From Rheinheimera pacifica (GTDB lineage: Bacteria > Pseudomonadota > Gammaproteobacteria > Enterobacterales > Alteromonadaceae), in the NCBI RefSeq assembly GCF_900108485.1, contig NZ_FNXF01000007.1, positions 122,937 to 186,936 of the forward strand: a stretch of DNA of 64,000 bases, given 5' to 3'. The notes beneath the pieces were generated by a model that saw nothing but the letters and a program-made list of their open reading frames with translations, was not told the DNA's origin and made no database searches. Positions 58,619 through 64,000 of this stretch are shown here, one piece after another. The stretch's first letter is position 1. The number at the start of each line of letters is the position of its first letter. A program made the translations under genes and the position numbers.

Positions 58619-58888
58619 TTACTCTGCCACTACTGCGGCAGTATGCACTGCCTGATATGCCAGTAATGCCATTGCTGCGTCCTGCTCAGCGGTTTGCCGG
58701 GCCAGCAGTTCCAGCGCAGTTTTATGCAGTGCAATTCTGGCCTGTTGCTGAGTGTGGCTATGCAACTCTTGCAATTGCTGCCGGGCAGCGCCACGGATTT
58801 GATCCGTTAATTCATCAGCCATCGCATGGTTAGCCAGTAAAGTCCCGGCAAAAGCAGCAGTAAGGGTTAAAGCAGTCAGTGTGTTCAT
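58619..58888 (-). CDS. Small secreted helical protein, 89 aa
   Basis: The protein has a signal peptide (MNTLTALTLTAAFAGTLLANHAMA) and a mature helical part rich in Ala and Gln (QIRGAARQQLQELHSHTQQQARIALHKTALELLARQTAEQ). AAGGAAACG precedes the ATG. It is the first gene of the PspC micro-operon. No family is recognised; a small periplasmic stress or chaperone role is possible but is inference. Confidence 0.6.
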   Translation of the reverse strand: MNTLTALTLTAAFAGTLLANHAMADELTDQIRGAARQQLQELHSHTQQQARIALHKTALELLARQTAEQDAAMALLAYQAVHTAAVVAE

Positions 58889-58986
58889 TATCGTTTCCTT
58901 GAAAGTGGTTAGTCTGTACTACACAACCGGTATTTCAAGTGCTGTGCCAAGTCAGCAAAACAGCATAAGGCACTGATATTAATCTA

Positions 58987-59027
58987 TAAAATAATAAAGG
59001 CGGGTAACTTTCGTTATACCCGCCTTT
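58987..59027. terminator. Terminator of dusA
   Basis: AAAGGCGGGTA (58997-58999 onward to 59006) pairs with TACCCGCCTTT (59017-59027). On the minus strand the stem is followed by a TTATTATTT tract. It lies between dusA and the PspC micro-operon and can work in both directions. Confidence 0.8.
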
Positions 59028-59060
59028 TATTGAAAACCAAAAAATAGTGAAATTAACTAA

Positions 59061-60077
59061 TCAGGTGGCTAAATCCGCTACAGGCGCTACTTTTGCCAGT
59101 GCCTGCAGCATTAACTCTGGTGTAGCGTCAGCAAAATGACCACGCTCGCTTAACAAACGCCGCCATTGTCTGGCACCTGGCATACCTTGAAATAACCCCA
59201 GCATATGGCGGGCAATATGCCAAAACCGGGCACCCTGCTGCATTTGCCGCTCAATATAAGGCAGCATATCCTGCACCACCTGATGCGGGCTGCGGCTGTA
59301 ACCGGCTTTGCCATATATCAGCTCATCAACACTGCTTAGCAACATAGGGTTTGAATACGCCTCGCGCCCCACCATTACACCGTCCAGGTACTGCAGCTGT
59401 GCTTTGGCTTGCTCAAGTGTTTTAACGCCACCATTGAGGCTGATATTAAGTTGTGGAAATTCACGCTTTAACTGATATACCCGCTCGTAATTCAGTGGTG
59501 GCACTTCACGGTTTTCTTTCGGGCTTAAGCCTTTAAGCCAGGCTTTGCGGGCGTGGATAATCAGTTGCTGGCAACCTGCATCGGCTACTGTAGCGACAAA
59601 ATCCTGCAAAAACTGATAATCGTCGGAATCGTCAATACCAATACGGGTTTTCACCGTCACCGGTATGCTGACGACATCCTGCATCGCTTTGATACAATCT
59701 GCTACCAGCTGTGGCTGTGCCATCAGGCAGGCACCAAACATACCGTTTTGTACCCGATCAGACGGGCAGCCGACATTAATATTTACTGCATCATAACCGC
59801 GCTGCTGTGCCAGCCTGGCGCAATGCGCCATATCAGCAGGGTTAGAGCCGCCAAGCTGCAGCACCACAGGATGCTCTTCTTTATTAAAAGCTAAATAATC
59901 ACCGCTACCATGAATAATAGCGCCGGTGGTCACCATTTCGGTGTACAGCACGGCATGCTGACTCAGCAGGCGGTGAAAATAGCGACAATGCTTATCAGTC
60001 CAGTCCAGCATAGGGGCGACAGAGAACCTGTGAGGCAAAACATTTGAACCAGTATCTTGTATGCTATTGTTTTTCAT
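59061..60077 (-). CDS. dusA: DusA, tRNA-dihydrouridine(20/20a) synthase
   Basis: DusA reduces uridines 20 and 20a in the D loop of tRNAs using FMN and NADPH. The 338-residue protein has [22 protein letters not shown] at the N-terminus, the active-site Cys in [19 protein letters not shown] near 103, and [27 protein letters not shown]. The 5' end of dusA is a known integration hot spot, and an integrase gene begins 119 bases from its start on the other strand. The dusA frame is intact, so any integration preserved it. Confidence 0.95.
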   Translation of the reverse strand: MKNNSIQDTGSNVLPHRFSVAPMLDWTDKHCRYFHRLLSQHAVLYTEMVTTGAIIHGSGDYLAFNKEEHPVVLQLGGSNPADMAHCARLAQQRGYDAVNINVGCPSDRVQNGMFGACLMAQPQLVADCIKAMQDVVSIPVTVKTRIGIDDSDDYQFLQDFVATVADAGCQQLIIHARKAWLKGLSPKENREVPPLNYERVYQLKREFPQLNISLNGGVKTLEQAKAQLQYLDGVMVGREAYSNPMLLSSVDELIYGKAGYSRSPHQVVQDMLPYIERQMQQGARFWHIARHMLGLFQGMPGARQWRRLLSERGHFADATPELMLQALAKVAPVADLAT

Positions 60078-60121
60078 TGATTTTAAAATAATCCGGTTGA
60101 ATGACGTTTGTCATTATTCTG

Positions 60122-60186
60122 CGTTTTTTGTGGGGAACAGCTCTCCTTTTTTCACCACAGGGGACTAAATTACGCCCCAAAAAACG
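60122..60186 (+). repeat. Inverted repeat between dusA and the first integrase
   Basis: CGTTTTTTGTGGGG (60122-60135) and CCCCAAAAAACG (60175-60186) are inverted repeats with one extra base in the left arm. They flank a 39-base loop with a second GTGGGG-like motif (CACCACAGGGGAC). The position next to the integrase start suggests recombinase arm sites or control of int. This is inference. Confidence 0.4.
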
Positions 60187-60196
60187 GATAAAATCG

Positions 60197-61285
60197 ATGG
60201 CAAATTATACCATAGCAAAACGTAAAACGGGTGGGCAGACTGTCTACGCAGTAAGAGTGAGAGAGAAAGAAAAGGGCGTTGTTATATTCTCCAGGGCAAA
60301 AAATTTTCACAGCAAAACTGCGGCTGTCGCCTGGGGCAAACATATGGTCAATAAGGTTGAATCCTGCCTGGATGAAACAGACCCCGATTTAGTAGACTGC
60401 ACCCTAGGTGAACTCATTGATCGCTATATAGGTTTGAAAGATGCCTCAAACCGACCGGTTGGTCGTACTGCCAGGAATACACTGTTATTAATCAGGCGCT
60501 ATCCAATTAGTCAGATGCTGGTCACTAAAATCAGACCAAAAGATGTGATCAGTTTTTGTATTGAACGTAAACAAAGCGCCAACCACCCTACTCCACAAAC
60601 TATTTCTATTGATGTCAGCTGTTTGAGAAAGGTGTTAAAGGTGGCCAAATCCATTTTTGGCGTAAAAACCGATGACCGCTGTGTTATAGATGCCTATGCT
60701 GCCCTGCATGATTTAAAACTAATTGCCCGCTCAAACCGCCGGGAGCGCCGACTAGAGCATTCAGAGCAATCCCAACTGCTAGAGCAACTGCGAGCCAGCG
60801 AACATCACCACGCATCATTTTTACCTCTTGCAGATCTATTCGAACTGTCCCTTATTACATGCTGTCGGATTGGCGAGTTATGTCAGCTTCGCTGGACTGA
60901 TTTAGATACTGCTAATAAAGTAATTTTAATCCGGGATCGGAAAAGCCCGAATGGTTCAGTCGGCAACAACTGCGTACTACCTCTACTGGGCAATGCGCTG
61001 GACATCATCGAGCGGCAGCCAAAACAAACTGAGCTAATTTTTCCCTATAATTCACGCTCGGTTACAGCCGCATTCCGTAGAGTACGCAAGCGACTTGGAA
61101 TCACTGATTTACGATATCATGATCTTCGCCGGGAGGGGGCTAGCCGCCTGATTGAGCAAGGCTTTTCAGTTGAGGAAGCCGCACGGGTAACAGGCCATAA
61201 AGATCTAAAAATCCTCTGGAACGTGTACGTGTCGATAAAACCCGCACATATTCACCTGAAAGAGCGTCAGCTGACACAGAGCTAA
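60197..61285 (+). CDS. Tyrosine recombinase (dusA-type integrase), first of a pair
   Basis: The 362-residue phage-integrase protein starts MANYTIAKRKTGGQTVYAVRV and has an N-terminal arm-binding part, a core-binding part and a C-terminal catalytic domain. The catalytic residues are present: Arg in CCRIGELCQLRW, Lys in DRKSPNG, HDLR in YHDLRREGASR, His in TGHKDL, and the Tyr nucleophile in WNVYVSIK. The start at 60197 matches its paralogue; the longer frame to 60101 has no conservation. It probably acted in insertion at dusA. Confidence 0.9.
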   Translation: MANYTIAKRKTGGQTVYAVRVREKEKGVVIFSRAKNFHSKTAAVAWGKHMVNKVESCLDETDPDLVDCTLGELIDRYIGLKDASNRPVGRTARNTLLLIRRYPISQMLVTKIRPKDVISFCIERKQSANHPTPQTISIDVSCLRKVLKVAKSIFGVKTDDRCVIDAYAALHDLKLIARSNRRERRLEHSEQSQLLEQLRASEHHHASFLPLADLFELSLITCCRIGELCQLRWTDLDTANKVILIRDRKSPNGSVGNNCVLPLLGNALDIIERQPKQTELIFPYNSRSVTAAFRRVRKRLGITDLRYHDLRREGASRLIEQGFSVEEAARVTGHKDLKILWNVYVSIKPAHIHLKERQLTQS

Positions 61286-61296
61286 AAATCACAAAC

Positions 61297-61320
61297 AAAG
61301 CGTGGCATCGTTCACGCTTT
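61297..61320 (+). terminator. Hairpin between the two integrase genes
   Basis: AAAGCGTG (61297-61304) pairs with CACGCTTT (61313-61320) around an eight-base loop and ends in TTT. It lies 12 bases after the first integrase stop. It may partly end that transcript. Confidence 0.55.
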
Positions 61321-61360
61321 CACCTAACTTTCAGAAAAAAATTAAAGTGCTTTAGCATTT

Positions 61361-61379
61361 ACCTGTCTCATCAACAGGT
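61361..61379 (+). promoter_or_regulatory. Hairpin covering the ribosome binding site of the second integrase
   Basis: ACCTGT (61361-61366) pairs with ACAGGT (61374-61379) around a seven-base loop. The right arm holds the AGGTG Shine-Dalgarno of ATG 61387, so translation would need the stem to open. It is short, so the effect may be mild. Confidence 0.4.
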
Positions 61380-61386
61380 GAAATTT

Positions 61387-62631
61387 ATGGCTTACGCAAC
61401 AATCAAAACAGTAACATCTCGTGGCAAAACCAGATACAAAGCATTGATCCGGCAAAAACAGGCTGGTGTAGAGCTTCCAGCCAAAGTTAAGACTTTCGAT
61501 ACAGAATCAGATGCACAGCAATTCATTAAAGACTCGCTTGAAACGCTAAATAATCGAGCTTGTAGTGATAGCAGCGAACAAATAATTTTTCAGAATTTCG
61601 AACCAAAAATAGTATTTTCTAACGTGGCAGACGTGCTTAATTGGAGTTTAGCAAATCGCCAATCAGCAGCCCATGCTTACAGCAACTCTATGTTGTATGC
61701 CTGTCAGCAGCCCCTGAAATACGATATTTCGAGAGTGCATCCATCAGCGCTCTCTTACAAACATTTCGTCAGCTATTGCGAAGACCGTGCTACCAATGGG
61801 GCATCTCCCAGCACCGTTAATACGGAAATTCAAATTATAATTGCAGCTTTAAAGGACGCTGCGGAGAAATTTCCTGAACAAAATATACCTACGTTATATC
61901 TGGACACCTACACCAGGGATATGAAAAAAGCTGGTCACATATGCCAGTCAAGGAGGCGAAATCGGCGATTTAAACAGGGTGAAGCAGATTGGTTGTTTAA
62001 CACAGCCAAACAGTTTGAAACTAAACATAAGACCAACCTTCCCTACACTATTATTATTCAGCTCCTTATCGAAACCTGCCTGCGACTATCAGAGTTGTTC
62101 AATCTTAAAGTGCGTGATGTGGATTTTAATAACAAGACAATCAAAATTTCCAATCTAAAAAACACCGGGCGTTCACCGCTCAAAAATACTTTCACAGCAA
62201 AAATGACAGACGCAGGTGTGGAATTGTTTAAAGCTTTAATTAAGCCAGATCTTGCCGCAGACGCTCGGATTTTCCCAATAAAAGGCAAAACTTTTTCAAA
62301 ATATTTTGCCGAATTACGCACCGCCGCAGGTCTTGAGGATTTCAAACTGCACGACCTGCGTAGAGAGGGCATTTCCCGTAAATTTGAGCAAGGTCTTAGC
62401 GTTGTGCACATAGCAAAATTGTTTACAGGCCATCAAGACCTGTCGACCTTAACGGAGATTTATATCGAATTGGATGCGCAGAATGCCCTGTACACAATTT
62501 CAACCCGCCAGCAGTCTGATATATTCAGTGAGGAAACTAAAAATTCCGCATTAAAATATTTTTATCTCAATATAAAACCGCACATTTCTCAATCCGCTTT
62601 GGACGAAGTACTGGAAGCATTTTTAGCATAA
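61387..62631 (+). CDS. Tyrosine recombinase, second of a pair
   Basis: The 414-residue protein begins MAYATIKTVTSRGKTRYKALI, a form related to the first integrase, and has a complete catalytic set: Arg in CLRLSELFNLK, Lys in SNLKNTGRSPLK, HDLR in KLHDLRREGISR, His in GHQDLST and Tyr in TEIYIEL. Tandem recombinases may act together or on different sites. ATG 61387 is used because AGGTG is 6 bases before it; GTG 61378 falls inside that site. Codon use is A/T rich compared with core genes. Confidence 0.88.
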   Translation: MAYATIKTVTSRGKTRYKALIRQKQAGVELPAKVKTFDTESDAQQFIKDSLETLNNRACSDSSEQIIFQNFEPKIVFSNVADVLNWSLANRQSAAHAYSNSMLYACQQPLKYDISRVHPSALSYKHFVSYCEDRATNGASPSTVNTEIQIIIAALKDAAEKFPEQNIPTLYLDTYTRDMKKAGHICQSRRRNRRFKQGEADWLFNTAKQFETKHKTNLPYTIIIQLLIETCLRLSELFNLKVRDVDFNNKTIKISNLKNTGRSPLKNTFTAKMTDAGVELFKALIKPDLAADARIFPIKGKTFSKYFAELRTAAGLEDFKLHDLRREGISRKFEQGLSVVHIAKLFTGHQDLSTLTEIYIELDAQNALYTISTRQQSDIFSEETKNSALKYFYLNIKPHISQSALDEVLEAFLA

Positions 62632-62704
62632 AAATGCAAAAAAAGGCGCTAATGCAATTAGCCAACAAGTCGCGGAACGACATAACCGCAATAGCGGTTT
62701 TGGC

Positions 62705-62890
62705 GTGCAGCAGGCGCACGTTCGGCTGGCCCGAACTACCCTGAAATTGGTTTTGCCCTCAGGCAAAATTGCTGTCAGCAATCGCCAGATTGACGACAGC
62801 AACCCGATGACGTCGCCAGACGACATAGTTTTTGTGGCTGCGAAAAATCGCGCAGCGATCGCAGAACGAAAACGCCAAATTTCGGGGTAG
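62705..62890 (+). CDS. Possible 61-aa protein in the island
   Basis: The frame from GTG 62705 to the TAG at 62890 encodes 61 residues, with the protein-like stretch LVLPSGKIAVSNRQIDDSNPMTSPDDIVFVAAKNRAAIAERKRQISG. The same frame stays open back to 62627 but has no ATG. The residue mix looks natural, yet the start lacks a good Shine-Dalgarno and the DNA also folds into several hairpins. No family is recognised. Either a small gene or a remnant of a longer one is possible. Confidence 0.3.
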   Translation: MQQAHVRLARTTLKLVLPSGKIAVSNRQIDDSNPMTSPDDIVFVAAKNRAAIAERKRQISG

Positions 62891-62920
62891 TACGGGGCAC
62901 CGCCCGGACGTGCGCCCCTG

Positions 62921-62997
62921 AGTTTGTAACGCTAGCACTAACAGTGCGTAAAGCCAAATCGGCCTCGCGAGGCCAGATTTGGCGGGCGTTACAAGCT
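62921..62997 (+). ncRNA. Possible structured RNA or DNA three-way junction
   Basis: A closing stem of 12 bp with one G-U pair (62921-62932 with 62986-62997) encloses two hairpins: GCACT/AGTGC (62935-62939 with 62943-62947, loop AAC) and a 14-bp stem 62953-62966 with 62969-62983 broken by one A. It looks like a designed fold, not chance. Transcription has not been shown, so the RNA label is a hypothesis. Confidence 0.4.
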
Positions 62998-63155
62998 CAT
63001 TGTTTGTCAGATGACATCTGATAAACAACATGCGCAGCATGCCGGGTTGGCGAGATTCATCGCCAACTTTATAGCAAGATAATTTTCACAACATCTTGCA
63101 ATGAAAATATTCATCAAACTGCGCGGAATTAAAAATTTCGCACAGCACTGTCCTT

Positions 63156-63178
63156 GTTAGTTAATCAATTTAACTAAC
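63156..63178 (+). promoter_or_regulatory. Perfect hairpin before the winged-helix gene
   Basis: GTTAGTTAA (63156-63164) and TTAACTAAC (63170-63178) form a 9-bp perfect stem, 12 bases before ATG 63191. The adjacent ACGGA is the gene's ribosome binding site. The palindrome could be an operator for the winged-helix product or another regulator. Confidence 0.45.
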
Positions 63179-63190
63179 GGAAAAAACACT

Positions 63191-63679
63191 ATGAGTATGA
63201 CCTCCGGCATTACTGAGCAATACCAACATTATCTAGCAGTTGATATGCATTACCAGCACGGCAGCAACAATAACCAAATTGGCAAAGCCCGACGTCGGCT
63301 GACAATGATCATTGTCGGTCGTTTCGGCCATACCAGCCCGCTTATCATCAAATGGCTGTATGGTATTTCCCAGCCACAGGCTCTGGCTCACCTTAATAAG
63401 CTATGTTTGGAGGGCATGTTGGACTATACCCAGACTCACCGCTCGCCTGATGATAGGCTGTACGTCCTCACCAAGGCTGGGGCTTTATATGTTGAACAAC
63501 TTACCAGTATTCAACTGCACTTCCGTTCATCAGAACATGTCTCGCAGCGGGTTAATCTAAGTACCGTATTTCATGATCTAATCGTCCAGTTTGTTATTCT
63601 CAGGGGCATGGCAGAAGAGTATTTTGTCAACGGTGATAGTTTTAATGGCTGGAGCGCATTTTTGCGTATTTCGGGATGA
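63191..63679 (+). pseudogene. Winged-helix protein (replication-relaxation-like), cut by IS21-family insertion
   Basis: The first 157 or so codons encode a DNA-binding winged-helix domain (RRRLTMIIVGRFGHTSPLIIKWLYGISQPQALAHLNKLCLEGMLDYTQTH, then DDRLYVLTKAGALYVEQL), similar in pattern to replication-relaxation proteins of plasmids and integrative elements. The frame ends in FLRISG, which is encoded by the start of the IS21-type element, so the gene is interrupted near 63662. The original C-terminal part should lie beyond the right end of the insertion. Its role in the element is unproven. Confidence 0.6.
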
Positions 63680-63782
63680 TCCGGCCAGCGATTTCGGCAT
63701 GAGTCGGCCACCCATTTCGGTATCATCCGGCCACTGATTTCGGCCTTATCCGGCCACCTGTTTCGGTATCGTCCGGCCAGTT
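63668..63782 (+). repeat. Five tandem 23-bp IstA-binding repeats
   Basis: Five consecutive units start at 63668, 63691, 63714, 63737 and 63760. Each begins TTTCGG (after one base) and contains TCCGGCCA or TCGGCCA at positions 13-20. Repeated units of about this length at the ends of IS21 elements are transposase-binding sites. The strict 23-bp period places them on almost the same DNA face every two turns. Confidence 0.8.
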
Positions 63783-63813
63783 TGTTCTTCCTTCGTTTTA
63801 CGGACTTTGGCAT

Positions 63814-63831
63814 AACAGTTTTTTAACTGTT
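63814..63831 (+). terminator. Hairpin before istA
   Basis: AACAGTT (63814-63820) and AACTGTT (63825-63831) form a 7-bp stem with a TTTT loop, 13 bases before istA. Such a stem could block read-through translation or transcription from the interrupted host gene. Confidence 0.45.
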
Positions 63832-63844
63832 TGCCGGAGTAGTC

Positions 63845-64000
63845 ATGACACGTAAAAAGAAAATGGTAAGGACAGATATGCAAACTTATCTGGATATATT
63901 CCGTCTTAAATTTGAGGCCAGACTAAGCGACAGGCAAATCTCTCAGGCTTTAAATATTGGCCGGGCAACCATCAGTGATTTGGTTATCCGCTTTAACAAT
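63845..64000 (+). CDS. istA: IstA, IS21-family transposase (partial, N-terminus)
   Basis: GGAG precedes ATG 63845. The 52 residues visible are a basic start (MTRKKKMVRTDMQTYLDIFRLKFE) and a helix-turn-helix (LSDRQISQALNIGRATISDLVIRF), exactly the IstA N-terminal pattern. The DDE catalytic core and istB should lie right of the window. Confidence 0.85.
   Translation, partial: MTRKKKMVRTDMQTYLDIFRLKFEARLSDRQISQALNIGRATISDLVIRFNN

Larger units (their letters stand above)
62632..63190. other. 559-base interval with many hairpins between integrase and winged-helix gene
   Basis: Only one doubtful small frame lies here. Stems that I can pair by eye are, among others, 62648-62662, 62684-62699, 62720-62736, 62751-62768, 62837-62856, 62921-62997 (a three-way junction), 63000-63028, 63029-63041, 63046-63067, 63074-63099, 63119-63145 and 63156-63178. 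The later ones are long: 14 bp at 62953-62983 and 14 bp at 63000-63028. No U-rich tract follows them, so they are not terminators. A structured RNA or a single-stranded DNA site such as an origin of transfer fits. Confidence 0.6.
60078..64000. mobile_element. Genomic island at dusA (left end)
   Basis: The region begins at the dusA 5' end and carries two tyrosine recombinases, a structured non-coding stretch, a winged-helix gene and an IS21-type element. Its base composition is richer in A/T than the flanking core genes by eye. The right boundary and the matching repeat lie beyond the window. I cannot fix the exact attachment site without that other end. Confidence 0.7.
63663..64000 (+). mobile_element. 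IS21-family insertion sequence, left end (partial)
   Basis: The element starts near TG at 63663, with end repeats, a hairpin and the istA gene following. It runs off the window. The start is inferred from the usual TG...CA ends of IS21 elements and from the interrupted upstream gene. Confidence 0.7.

Noticed and set aside
62921..62997. Integron attC site
   Set aside because: The shape is similar, but I cannot match the RYYYAAC and GTTRRRY core sites, and no integron integrase or cassettes are present.
62759..63040. Minus-strand frame of 93 codons in the island
   Set aside because: It lies over the hairpin array, has no plausible start signal and is the complement of a better-looking plus-strand frame.
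63571..63813. Minus-strand frame of 80 codons
   Set aside because: Its repetitive translation comes from the five 23-bp IS21 end repeats.
1..64000. rRNA genes, tRNA genes and CRISPR arrays
   Set aside because: I looked for them and saw none; the repeats present are hairpins and the IS21 end array.

Overview
The window looks like chromosome of an aerobic or facultative gammaproteobacterium of the Alteromonadales/Chromatiaceae border, most like Rheinheimera. This is inferred from the gene set (Na+-NQR, FabV, PanP-type aspartate decarboxylase, TIGR03899, TIGR04219, DUF2333 and DUF2959 proteins, RlmG, Mpl-UbiX) and not from any rRNA marker, since no rRNA or tRNA gene was seen. Genes are tightly packed, often with 1-4 base overlaps, and many starts are GTG or TTG with a clear ribosome binding site.

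Layout. 1-4068: nqrA-nqrE on the minus strand (nqrF lies outside). 4352-6798: fabV, a bolA-family gene and alkB. 6822-11211: rlmG, a YajG-type lipoprotein, a secreted cyclophilin, an unknown gene behind an RBS-masking hairpin, ampG and a small XRE regulator. 11461-16780: a 57-aa membrane protein, erpA behind an IscR-like operator, a CLC channel, hemJ, pyrB and hemL. 16777-27534 (minus): two CadC/ToxR-like membrane regulators with a small secreted peptide between them, mrcB, hrpB and pepB. 27800-32905: dksA-gluQ, pcnB (AUU start)-folK, panB-panC. 32932-35289: a SLC13-type carrier with four RCK_C domains. 35523-39721: a UbiA-family prenyltransferase joined to frdABCD behind a possible FNR promoter. 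39958-46806: small proteins, a DUF2959 lipoprotein, panP, a folded repeat element, yadH-yadG, ubiX and mpl. 46950-50290: fbp, ppa and a chemoreceptor. 50333-58888: a REC-DUF3369-GGDEF-EAL protein, TIGR03899, a degenerate hybrid sensor, a TIGR04219 outer-membrane protein, DUF2333, a PCu(A)C chaperone and a micro-operon ending in PspC. 59061-60077: dusA.

From just upstream of dusA to the end of the window (about 60078-64000) the content changes to a genomic island: two related tyrosine recombinases, a strongly folded non-coding stretch, and a winged-helix gene cut by the left end of an IS21-family element whose five 23-bp end repeats and first istA codons are visible. The far end of the island is outside the window.

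Functional links inside the window: PanB and PanC make pantoate and pantothenate while PanP, 8 kb away, probably replaces the absent PanD; HemJ and HemL are both tetrapyrrole enzymes; PBP1B and Mpl act on peptidoglycan and AmpG imports muropeptides; the frd operon suggests anaerobic fumarate respiration with a quinone-synthesis gene in the same transcript.
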